DNA of 64,000 nt from Gudongella sp964575895 (GTDB taxonomy: Bacteria > Bacillota > Clostridia > Tissierellales > Tissierellaceae), in contig CAZNTE010000012.1 in the NCBI GenBank assembly GCA_964575895.1, positions 9,114-73,113 of the forward strand. The letters run 5' to 3'. Position numbers and translations under genes: made by a program. Numbering within the stretch: the first letter of the stretch is position 1; every line of letters begins with the position of its first letter. Of the stretch, positions 7,377-13,241 are shown piece by piece. The notes under the pieces were generated by a model. The model did not search any database and was not told the DNA's origin. It was given only the letters and a program-made list of their open reading frames with translations.

Positions 7377-9103
7377 ACATTTACATTGGTTACTCCAGTA
7401 TCTGAAAATGCCTTTGGTTCTGTATGTGCTACTATGTCTGTTTGCTTATACATAACTTTATAGGTTGTGTAACCACCAGCTAAGTTCATAGATTTGAATC
7501 CATTTTCCTTTAGAATTCTATCCGCTAAATAACCTCTTAGACCAATTGCACAGTATGGTATATAAATTTTTTCCTTATCCAATTCATCTAATTTACTTCT
7601 TAGAGTTTCTAGTGGTATGTGAATAGAATTCTCAATAAATCCAATTTCCCTTTCAATGTCTTCTCTTATATCAAGCAATTGATATTTAGAGTAATCTATA
7701 TCCGCTAACTCTCTCCACAGTATTTGATCTGTCATTCCTTTCATCAAGTTGTCTGCAACGAATCCCACCATGTTAACAGGATCTTTTGCAGATGAATATG
7801 GTGGTGCATATGCTAGCTCTAAGTCTATTAGATCTTCTATTTTACCATTGAATCTTATGGCAGTTGCGATTACATCAATTCTCTTATCAACTCCATCATA
7901 ACCAACAATTTGTGAGCCAAGGACCTTGCCATCATTATCAAATATTAGTTTTATGGTCATTGGTAATGCTCCTGGATAATATCCTGCATGGGAGTTAACA
8001 TGTATCAATGCAATATTATAGTCTTTCTTGTACTCTTTCCCAAGTCTGTTAAGAGTTTTCTCGTTTACACCTGTACTGGCAACTGCTAGATCAAATATCT
8101 TTGCAATACTAGTTCCTTGAGTCCCCTTGTATTCTTCCTTGTTTTTCCCTAATATATTATTGGCTACAATTCTACCCTGCTTATTGGCTGGTCCAGCTAA
8201 AGGAACCATAGTCTGTACCTTGTTAACGTAATCCTCAACTTCTATTACATCTCCAATAGCGTAAATATACTCATCAGATGTCTTTAGATACTTATCAACA
8301 ACAACCCCACCTCTCTGATTTTGAGTAAGACCTGATTCTTTAGCTAATTCACCATTGGGCCTTATTCCAATAGAAAGTATTATCATTTCAGCAGAAACTG
8401 TGTTTCCTGATTGCAGGGTAATTGTTGTTACTCCATTAGTGTATTCAAATTTACTTACCCCGTCTTTTAGAAGTAATTTTACTCCCTTAGATTTTAAATG
8501 CTCATGAACTATTTGTGCCATTTCGAAATCAATAGGTGCCATAACTTGATCTAACATTTCAACCACAGAAACATCCAGTCCTTGATCATGAAGGTTTTCT
8601 GCCATTTCAAGACCAATAAATCCTCCTCCAACTACAATGGCTCTTTTTGGTTTTCTAGTATCTATATATGATTTTATTGTATCAGTATCAGGTATATTCC
8701 ATAGACTGAAGATATTTGGAGCATCTATCCCTGGTATTGGTGGTTTAAGTGGCGTTGAACCCGTTGAAAGAATTAAGTAATCGTAACTTTCAATATAGTT
8801 TTCTCCAGTTGCTATATTTTTTACTACTACATTCTTGTCTTCCCTATTAATCTTTATTACTTCTGATTGAGTTCTTACATCTACATTAAACTTCTCCATA
8901 ATATATTCTGGGGTACTAACTAAAAGTGCATCTCTCTCTTCAATTGTTCCACCAATATAGTAAGGTAACCCACAGTTTGCAAATGAAATATACTCCCCTC
9001 TTTCAAACAATACGATCTCTGCATGCTCATCTACTCTTCTAAGTCTTGCAAGAGCAGTTGCTCCCCCTGCTACTCCACCAACTATCACTACTTTTTTAGA
9101 CAA
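7367..9103 (-). CDS. CoA-disulfide reductase-type flavoprotein with rhodanese domain
   Basis: This is an FAD/NADH pyridine nucleotide-disulfide reductase of the CoADR/NADH oxidase/polysulfide reductase group, acting on CoA disulfide, CoA persulfide or polysulfide. Visible are the FAD motif VVIVGGVAGG (5-14), the single redox cysteine Cys44 in SFANCGLPYY, the NADH motif VVGGGFIGLEMAEN and the flavin segment YAIGDVIEV. A rhodanese domain follows (about 460-555) with active Cys518 in PYCAIGLRGY. The TTG start is set by AGGAGGAG 6 bases upstream, inside the end of the arsR gene. The frame ends with NVNVGK and TAG at the slippery site, so the 578-residue form may be one of two products. Confidence 0.92.
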   Translation of the reverse strand: MSKKVVIVGGVAGGATALARLRRVDEHAEIVLFERGEYISFANCGLPYYIGGTIEERDALLVSTPEYIMEKFNVDVRTQSEVIKINREDKNVVVKNIATGENYIESYDYLILSTGSTPLKPPIPGIDAPNIFSLWNIPDTDTIKSYIDTRKPKRAIVVGGGFIGLEMAENLHDQGLDVSVVEMLDQVMAPIDFEMAQIVHEHLKSKGVKLLLKDGVSKFEYTNGVTTITLQSGNTVSAEMIILSIGIRPNGELAKESGLTQNQRGGVVVDKYLKTSDEYIYAIGDVIEVEDYVNKVQTMVPLAGPANKQGRIVANNILGKNKEEYKGTQGTSIAKIFDLAVASTGVNEKTLNRLGKEYKKDYNIALIHVNSHAGYYPGALPMTIKLIFDNDGKVLGSQIVGYDGVDKRIDVIATAIRFNGKIEDLIDLELAYAPPYSSAKDPVNMVGFVADNLMKGMTDQILWRELADIDYSKYQLLDIREDIEREIGFIENSIHIPLETLRSKLDELDKEKIYIPYCAIGLRGYLADRILKENGFKSMNLAGGYTTYKVMYKQTDIVAHTEPKAFSDTGVTNVNVGK

Positions 9104-9106
9104 TTT

Positions 9107-9397
9107 TTACTCCTCCTCATTATTAAATAATAATTTTATGAGATTAATAACCTCATTATTCTTAACTGAATAGAAAACTTCTGTTCCTCTTCTCTCATCT
9201 GATATTATTCCAACTAACCTAAGCTTACTTAGATGTTGAGATAAGGTAGATTGAGGAATATTTAAACAATCCTGTATATATGATACATTGTTCTCCCCAT
9301 CTCTGATTAAACCTCTTAATATACACAATCGTATGGGATGTGCCATAATTTTCAACAAATTTGCCTTTGACTCTAAGATAGTTTTATCGAAATCCAT
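9107..9397 (-). CDS. ArsR/SmtB-family repressor of the sulfur operon
   Basis: This is a 96-residue winged-helix dimer protein. The recognition helix region is NIPQSTLSQHLSKLR, preceded by AHPIRLCILRGL and followed by the wing GIISDERRGTEVFYSV. It has only two cysteines, Cys25 and Cys44, and lacks the ArsR CxCD metal box; related BigR/SqrR-type members use two cysteines to sense persulfide, which would suit the downstream enzyme, but this is inference. The ATG follows GGAGG by 6 bases. It is the first gene of its operon, four bases before the CoADR gene, with an operator-like palindrome over its own promoter. Confidence 0.88.
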   Translation of the reverse strand: MDFDKTILESKANLLKIMAHPIRLCILRGLIRDGENNVSYIQDCLNIPQSTLSQHLSKLRLVGIISDERRGTEVFYSVKNNEVINLIKLLFNNEEE

Positions 9398-9412
9398 TTA
9401 ATTCCTCCTTAA

Positions 9413-9457
9413 ATATCCTTATATTTAGATATTAGGATATTTGGATGTTAAAGTCAA
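9413..9457 (-). promoter_or_regulatory. Promoter and overlapping palindromic operator of the arsR-CoADR operon
   Basis: On the minus strand TTGACT (9452-9457), a 17-base spacer and TAATAT (9429-9434) form a sigma-A promoter. A 28-base imperfect palindrome (9413-9440, ends ATATCCT/AGGATAT) covers the -10 and the start point. Size and symmetry suit an ArsR dimer, so autoregulation is likely. Confidence 0.65.
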
Positions 9458-9496
9458 CATTAATTTGATTATTTTTTATCAAATTACAAAAAATAA

Positions 9497-9530
9497 AAAA
9501 ACCTTAAGGAATTTTAATCCCTAAGGTTTT
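9497..9530 (-). terminator. Terminator of the ferritin gene
   Basis: AAAACCTTA pairs with TAAGGTTTT and the helix extends through GGGA/TTCC with a wobble, around a short AT loop. On the minus strand it runs into TTTTTTTATTTTTT. It starts about 7 bases after the ferritin stop. Confidence 0.85.
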
Positions 9531-9536
9531 GTCTTT

Positions 9537-10019
9537 TTATCTACCTGCTAGCTCTCTATCCACCATCATCAGTCCATGGAATTGATCTTTAACTCCCTCA
9601 AGTTTGAAGATGATATCCTTCATGCTATTCTCTTCTTCTAATTGCTCCTCTACAAACCATTGCAAGAATTGAACAGTTGGATAGCTATTTTCTTCTTTAG
9701 CCATGTCTAGAAGGTCATAGATTCTCTTAGTAACAAGCTTTTCATGATGTAGAGCTGTTTCAAATACCTCTAAGAATGATGAATAATCATTCTTTGGCTC
9801 AGGAATAGCTTGTGCAGTCACTTTTCCATCCATATCATTGATAAATTCATAGAACTTCATAGCATGTGAGTATTCTTCCTTTGCTTGCTCAACTAGAAAA
9901 TGGGACATCCCTCTCATATTTTCCGATTCACAATAAGCTGCCATGGCTAAGTAATAATACCCTGATAACATTTCAAAATTAAATTGGTCATTTAATGCGT
10001 TTAGTAACTTTTGGCTCAT
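9537..10019 (-). CDS. ftnA: Non-haem ferritin
   Basis: This is an iron-storage ferritin of 160 residues. It has the ferroxidase helix pattern: QFNFEMLSGYYYLAMAAY with Glu17, then FLVEQAKEEYSHAMKFYEF supplying the Glu-x-x-His metal pair, and later WFVEEQLEEENSMKDI. No haem-binding Met or Dps-type surface site is evident. AGGAGG lies 8 bases before the ATG. The gene is monocistronic, with a terminator downstream and a Fur-type box about 85 bases upstream, so iron or peroxide control is likely. Confidence 0.94.
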   Translation of the reverse strand: MSQKLLNALNDQFNFEMLSGYYYLAMAAYCESENMRGMSHFLVEQAKEEYSHAMKFYEFINDMDGKVTAQAIPEPKNDYSSFLEVFETALHHEKLVTKRIYDLLDMAKEENSYPTVQFLQWFVEEQLEEENSMKDIIFKLEGVKDQFHGLMMVDRELAGR

Positions 10020-10103
10020 TTTTATATTCCTCCTGATTTTTATTATTTAGTCCTTATAATTATTTACCCACTAAATACTTATATAATCACCTAAAACAAA
10101 TAT

Positions 10104-10122
10104 AATTGTAATGATTACAATT
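10104..10122. promoter_or_regulatory. Fur-family 7-1-7 type box upstream of ferritin
   Basis: AATTGTAAT-G-ATTACAATT is a perfect 19-bp palindrome. Its core TTGTAAT-N-ATTACAA differs from the PerR box (TTATAAT-N-ATTATAA) and from the Bacillus Zur box (TCGTAAT-N-ATTACGA) by one base per half-site. On the minus strand a TGATTATAT extended -10 lies about 23 bases downstream, so the box would overlap the -35 region of the ferritin promoter. Confidence 0.6.
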
Positions 10123-10406
10123 TATAATTTAGGATCATATATTCCATATACACTATATATTGATATATTATTTTCAGACAATAATCTTATTATTATTGGA
10201 ATTGATTGCACTAATATATTTATCTCTATCCCATCATACTTATAGATAATATCATTACTATCAACCAATCTTGATGATTTAAGTACACTTTGTAACCTTT
10301 CTTCAATCTTAGGTAATTGAATTCCTCCTATTTGTAAAAACAATCTTTGTTTTTTGCTTGAATAATCTTTTGGATTAATCTTGTTTACCAACAATATGTC
10401 ATTCAT
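10122..10406 (-). CDS. Small protein of unknown function
   Basis: I do not recognise this 94-residue protein. It is soluble, basic in its first half (KKQRLFLQIGGIQLPKIEERLQ) and strongly beta/hydrophobic in its second (GIEINILVQSIPIIIRLL, then NNISIYSVYGIYDP). The C-terminal half resembles the tail domain found after the ATPase in some ABC transporter subunits, which ends in a similar Leu-Leu-x-x-Asn-x-Ile-x-Ile-Tyr-Ser-Val strand, but no ATPase part is present here. It reads divergently from the Crp/Fnr gene. A GAGGGAATAAG ribosome site precedes the ATG. Its stop overlaps the Fur-type box of ferritin. Confidence 0.6.
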   Translation of the reverse strand: MNDILLVNKINPKDYSSKKQRLFLQIGGIQLPKIEERLQSVLKSSRLVDSNDIIYKYDGIEINILVQSIPIIIRLLSENNISIYSVYGIYDPKL

Positions 10407-10529
10407 CTTATTCCCTCTTTCACTAATATATATTAGACATAATACCCTATAAGAATGAAATATAACTGTAAGATAATAATCTTTTATTTTGGGTATATAA
10501 TTTCTGTTGTTAAATGTGAGGTGATAAAT

Positions 10530-11207
10530 ATGAAAGATTCGATTAAAAGTCTTAAGACTTGCGTCCTTTTCAAAAATGTTGAGGATAAAGATATAATAAA
10601 TCTATTAGAAGATATTACTTATATTGTTAAGAAATATGAACAAGGAAATGTTATTGCTCTTGAAGGAGACCCATGTAATAGTATTTCTGTCATTCTAGAA
10701 GGAAATATTGAGATCCATAAACCTTTTCCTTCAGGAAAAGTAGTGACTATTAATCACTTTGAAGCTGGGGATATCTTCGCAGAGTCTCTCGTTTTTTCTA
10801 AGAAGAGGAGTTATCCTGCTAATGTTATTTCAACAACTAATAGTACAATACTCTTTATCCAAAGAGATCAACTAGTTAATTTAATGAGTAAGAATCTAAA
10901 TGTTATGGAAAATTTTGCTGGTGTCTTATCTTCTAGGATTCATATGTTAAATGATAGAATAACAAGTTTATCATTAGAAACTACAAGAAAGAAAATTGTT
11001 AATATAATCCTTTTGGAATATGGAAGGCAAAAATCTCATTATATTACCTTGCCCTATAGTAGAAAAAAGATGGCTGAACTTCTTAATATCCCAAGACCCT
11101 CTCTTTCAAGGGAATTAATAAAGATGAAAGATGATGGACTGATAGACTTTTACAAGAATAGGATCAAAATATTAGATTTAAAGGAACTGGAAAGATTGTT
11201 GTTATAA
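10530..11207 (+). CDS. Crp/Fnr-family transcription regulator
   Basis: The 225-residue regulator has an N-terminal cyclic-nucleotide-binding-type jelly roll (about residues 10-125, with GNVIALEGDPCNSISVILEG and FEAGDIFAES) and a C-terminal winged helix whose recognition helix is RKKMAELLNIPRPSLSREL. No cysteine cluster for a 4Fe-4S centre is seen, so it is not an Fnr-type oxygen sensor; the effector is unknown. Translation starts at the ATG preceded by GAGGTGATAAAT; the 25 in-frame codons upstream lack a ribosome site. It reads toward the yedE cluster, which it may control. Confidence 0.9.
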   Translation: MKDSIKSLKTCVLFKNVEDKDIINLLEDITYIVKKYEQGNVIALEGDPCNSISVILEGNIEIHKPFPSGKVVTINHFEAGDIFAESLVFSKKRSYPANVISTTNSTILFIQRDQLVNLMSKNLNVMENFAGVLSSRIHMLNDRITSLSLETTRKKIVNIILLEYGRQKSHYITLPYSRKKMAELLNIPRPSLSRELIKMKDDGLIDFYKNRIKILDLKELERLLL

Positions 11208-11223
11208 GTTATTTTTATAACAA
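11199..11223. repeat. 9-bp inverted repeat at the end of the Crp/Fnr gene
   Basis: TTGTTATAA and TTATAACAA are perfectly complementary around seven bases and include the stop codon of the regulator. There is no T-tract behind it, so it is a poor terminator. Its size also suits a regulator-binding site in front of yedE. Confidence 0.4.
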
Positions 11224-11253
11224 ACATATGCTTATAAATTATTCCAATTTAAT

Positions 11254-11318
11254 AAAAATCCTCCCTACTGATATACTGATATTATCGCATTTAATATATT
11301 TATTAAGGGAGGATTTTT
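11254..11318 (+). promoter_or_regulatory. Hairpin able to sequester the yedE ribosome site
   Basis: The arms AAAAATCCTCCCT (11254-11266) and AGGGAGGATTTTT (11306-11318) form a perfect 13-bp helix with a 39-base AT-rich loop. The second arm is the whole Shine-Dalgarno region and ends directly before the yedE ATG. If transcription starts upstream of 11254, translation would be off until the helix opens. If it starts inside the loop, the left arm is not in the RNA. Confidence 0.6.
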
Positions 11319-12392
11319 ATGAATAGTAAACTTAAGATGTTTATATCTGGAGGTGTAATAGGCCTAATTGGAGTGATACTTTTAATCCTTGGGAATCCAG
11401 GAAACATGGGCCTTTGCATCGCATGTTTCTGGAGAGATATCACTGGTGCATTGGGATTACATAGGGCTGGAGTAGTACAGTACATAAGACCAGAAATTAT
11501 TGGTATTATTTTTGGTTCATCTATCATGGCATACATAGGTGGCGATTTCAAATCAAAAGGAGGATCTTCTCCACTAGTCAGATTTGTTTTAGGATTCTTC
11601 TTAATGATAGGTGCATTAGTATTCTTAGGTTGTCCATTGAGAATGATATTTAGATTAGCCAATGGAGACTTGAATGCACTAATTGGATTGTTTGGATACA
11701 TAGGCGGAATTTTAGTAGGAATTCAGTTCTTAAAGAAAGGTTACAGTTTAGGCAAAAGTATCGATCAACTTAAAGTAGCAAAATACATCATGCCTTTATT
11801 CGCTCTAATATTACTTATATTCTTAGTTATTAGACCAGCCTTTATACTATTTAGTACAGAAGGTCCTGGATCCATGGCAGCTCCTATTCTAGCAGCATTG
11901 GCAGGTGGATTGATAACTGGAGCTCTCCTTCAAAGAACCAGAATTTGTACTGCAGGAGGATTTAGAGATTTAATGTTGATTAAAGATACACATTTTCTAT
12001 TTGGATTACTTGGTATTTTTGTATTTGCATTGGCAGGTAATCTTATACTTAACTTTGATAATTTTAATCTTAGTTTTGCAAATCAACCAATAGCTCACAC
12101 TAGTCATCTATGGAACTTCTTAGGCATGGCATTAGTTGGACTATGTTCATCCCTACTTGGTGGATGCCCAATTAGGCAAACTGTCCTTGCAAGTCAAGGG
12201 GATACAGATGCAGGAATTACAGTTCTAGGTTTGATAATGGGTGCTGCATTTTCCCACAACTTTGGTTTGGCTTCAAGTGGTGCTGGACCAACATCAAATG
12301 GTCAAATTGCAGTTATCATTGGATTAGTAGTTGTTTTAGTTATTGGCTATACCGTAACTAATAATTCTCGATTAAATGTAAATAGGAGGTAA
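11319..12392 (+). CDS. yedE: YedE-family selenium/sulfur transport membrane protein
   Basis: This is a polytopic inner-membrane protein (357 residues, about nine or ten hydrophobic segments) of the YeeE/YedE family, whose characterised members import thiosulfate. The selenium-linked YedE branch is usually encoded beside yedF and DUF3343, as here. Conserved cysteine motifs typical of the family are present: GLCIACFWRDI near residue 30, FLGCPLRM near 105, RTRICTAGGFRD near 210 and LGGCPIRQT near 283. The ligand (thiosulfate, selenite or another oxyanion) cannot be read from sequence. GGGAGG lies 6 bases before the ATG, inside a helix. Confidence 0.88.
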   Translation: MNSKLKMFISGGVIGLIGVILLILGNPGNMGLCIACFWRDITGALGLHRAGVVQYIRPEIIGIIFGSSIMAYIGGDFKSKGGSSPLVRFVLGFFLMIGALVFLGCPLRMIFRLANGDLNALIGLFGYIGGILVGIQFLKKGYSLGKSIDQLKVAKYIMPLFALILLIFLVIRPAFILFSTEGPGSMAAPILAALAGGLITGALLQRTRICTAGGFRDLMLIKDTHFLFGLLGIFVFALAGNLILNFDNFNLSFANQPIAHTSHLWNFLGMALVGLCSSLLGGCPIRQTVLASQGDTDAGITVLGLIMGAAFSHNFGLASSGAGPTSNGQIAVIIGLVVVLVIGYTVTNNSRLNVNRR

Positions 12393-12397
12393 TAAAT

Positions 12398-12610
12398 ATG
12401 ACCTTAAAATTGGATGCAAGGGGATTATCTTGTCCTGAACCTGTTATAATAACTAAAAAAGTTATTGAAAAAGATAAAGTTGATATGTTTACCATTATTG
12501 TAGATGCTCATGTTGCTGTTGAAAATATAAGTAGATTTGTGAAGTCAAAAGGATATAATATAAGTATAAGTGAGTTAGAAGGAGAGTATTCATTAGAAAT
12601 CTCTAAGTAA
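12398..12610 (+). CDS. TusA/YedF-type sulfur (selenium) carrier
   Basis: This 70-residue TusA-fold protein has the persulfide-carrying cysteine in LDARGLSCPEPVIITKK (Cys12). It equals the N-terminal half of YedF without the C-terminal domain. AGGAGG lies 7 bases before the ATG, and yedE ends 5 bases earlier, so the genes are coupled. It is expected to accept sulfur or selenium in the cytosol from the YedE side and hand it to a partner. Confidence 0.9.
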   Translation: MTLKLDARGLSCPEPVIITKKVIEKDKVDMFTIIVDAHVAVENISRFVKSKGYNISISELEGEYSLEISK

Positions 12611-12622
12611 GGAGTATATAAG

Positions 12623-12889
12623 ATGGAAACATATTGTGTAGTAACCTTTGAGTCAACACAGCATTCTTTGATGTTTGAAAAGCTGCTAAAGGATAATCGT
12701 CTAGGAGTTAAACTTATGCCAGTTCCCAGACAACTAAGTTCAAGTTGTGGTACAGCTGCCTATGTTAGTTGTGATGAAAAGGATAAGATTTTGGGATTAA
12801 CAAAAGATAATAATATCCCAATATCAGAATTTCATATTTTGGAAGTATCCAAAAGCGGATCAATATTTTCAAAACTCATAAAAAAATAG
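12623..12889 (+). CDS. DUF3343 putative Se/S carrier-like protein
   Basis: This 88-residue protein follows the pattern of the DUF3343 family: an N-terminal TFESTQHSLMFEKLLK helix, a central LMPVPRQLSSSCGTAAYVSC with Cys41 and Cys48, and a basic end. The family is annotated as putative Se/S carrier-like because of its steady linkage to YedE and YedF; no reaction is proven. AAGGAG precedes the ATG, and the gene is last in the three-gene unit, with a terminator 6 bases on. Confidence 0.85.
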   Translation: METYCVVTFESTQHSLMFEKLLKDNRLGVKLMPVPRQLSSSCGTAAYVSCDEKDKILGLTKDNNIPISEFHILEVSKSGSIFSKLIKK

Positions 12890-12894
12890 GTAGT

Positions 12895-12926
12895 AGGTTC
12901 ATCTTTTTAAAAGATGGACCTATTTT
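12895..12926 (+). terminator. Terminator of the yedE operon
   Basis: AGGTTCATCTTTT pairs with AAAAGATGGACCT (one wobble), followed by ATTTT. It begins 6 bases after the DUF3343 stop. Confidence 0.85.
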
Positions 12927-12994
12927 CACTTATGGTAAGTCCAATATACTATTATTTAGATTATAGTAAGATTATGTTAACAGAAAAATAAATG

Positions 12995-13022
12995 TTGACA
13001 TTTACTCATTTTCGTTTAAAAT
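12995..13022 (+). promoter_or_regulatory. Sigma-A promoter of the ABC exporter operon
   Basis: A consensus TTGACA (12995-13000) is separated by 16 bases from TAAAAT (13017-13022). The predicted start near 13029 gives a leader of about 210 bases before the first transporter gene. The stretch 12927-12994 shows no gene or structure. Confidence 0.65.
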
Positions 13023-13055
13023 TAAAAGTGGAGTTAAAGAAAGGAGGTCGTGAAG

Positions 13056-13127
13056 ATGTTAATAGTAAGAGAAATAGTTTTTATGAAAATTTTAAAATAT
13101 TTTAATCGCGACCTATGTATAATTTAA
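13056..13127 (+). CDS. 23-residue leader peptide
   Basis: The frame begins MLIVREIVFMKILKYF and ends NRDLCII before TAA. It has one of the best ribosome sites in the window, AAAGGAGGT 7 bases before the ATG. It resembles no protein family I know; the value probably lies in the act of translation. Its last codons hold the shared segment of the P1 and antiterminator helices. The peptide is hydrophobic with scattered Arg and Lys. Confidence 0.65.
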   Translation: MLIVREIVFMKILKYFNRDLCII

Positions 13128-13144
13128 TTTTTTGAATTTATTTT

Positions 13145-13171
13145 ACCATAGGTGTATTCCTATGGTTTTTT
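13145..13171 (+). terminator. Attenuator terminator 1
   Basis: ACCATAGG (13145-13152), a six-base loop and CCTATGGT (13159-13166) are followed by six Ts. It lies 18 bases after the leader-peptide stop. Confidence 0.8.
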
Positions 13172-13189
13172 ATATCTATAAGCATTTTT

Positions 13190-13216
13190 AACCATAGGTT
13201 ATCCTATGGTTTTTTT
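13190..13216 (+). terminator. Attenuator terminator 2, a near copy of terminator 1
   Basis: AACCATAGG (13190-13198), a four-base loop and CCTATGGTT (13203-13211) are followed by a run of Ts to 13216. It carries the same stem as the first terminator, 45 bases further on, and ends 10 bases before the ribosome site of the first transporter gene. Confidence 0.85.
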
Positions 13217-13241
13217 GTCGCAAAAAAAGGAGGGGATACCC

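Larger units (their letters stand above)
13040..13216 (+). promoter_or_regulatory. Ribosome-mediated transcription attenuator of the ABC exporter
   Basis: The leader can fold in mutually exclusive ways. Helix P1 joins 13045-13053 (the ribosome site of the leader peptide) to 13106-13114 (its codons 17-20) by nine pairs. The antiterminator joins ACCTATG (13111-13117) to CATAGGT (13147-13153 or 13193-13199). Terminators T1 and T2 use ACCATAGG/CCTATGGT. A ribosome stalled early in the leader would open P1, leave ACCTATG free and disrupt a terminator; a ribosome finishing, or none loading, would allow termination. Bacillus subtilis bmrB-bmrCD is a known parallel. Confidence 0.7.

Noticed and set aside
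11303..11701. Minus-strand frame opposite yedE
   Set aside because: It overlaps a clear membrane-protein gene, has proline-rich shadow composition and no ribosome site.
12398..12889. Selenocysteine-coding TGA in the selenium-type genes
   Set aside because: Both small genes end in ordinary stops followed by linkers or a terminator, with no conserved sequence after the stop.
13145..13216. CRISPR or tandem-repeat array
   Set aside because: Only two copies of a hairpin exist, each with a T-run; they are terminators.
13206..13241. Upstream ATG for the first ABC half
   Set aside because: It sits in the terminator 2 stem and T-run with no ribosome site; the ATG at 13242 has AAAGGAGGGG.
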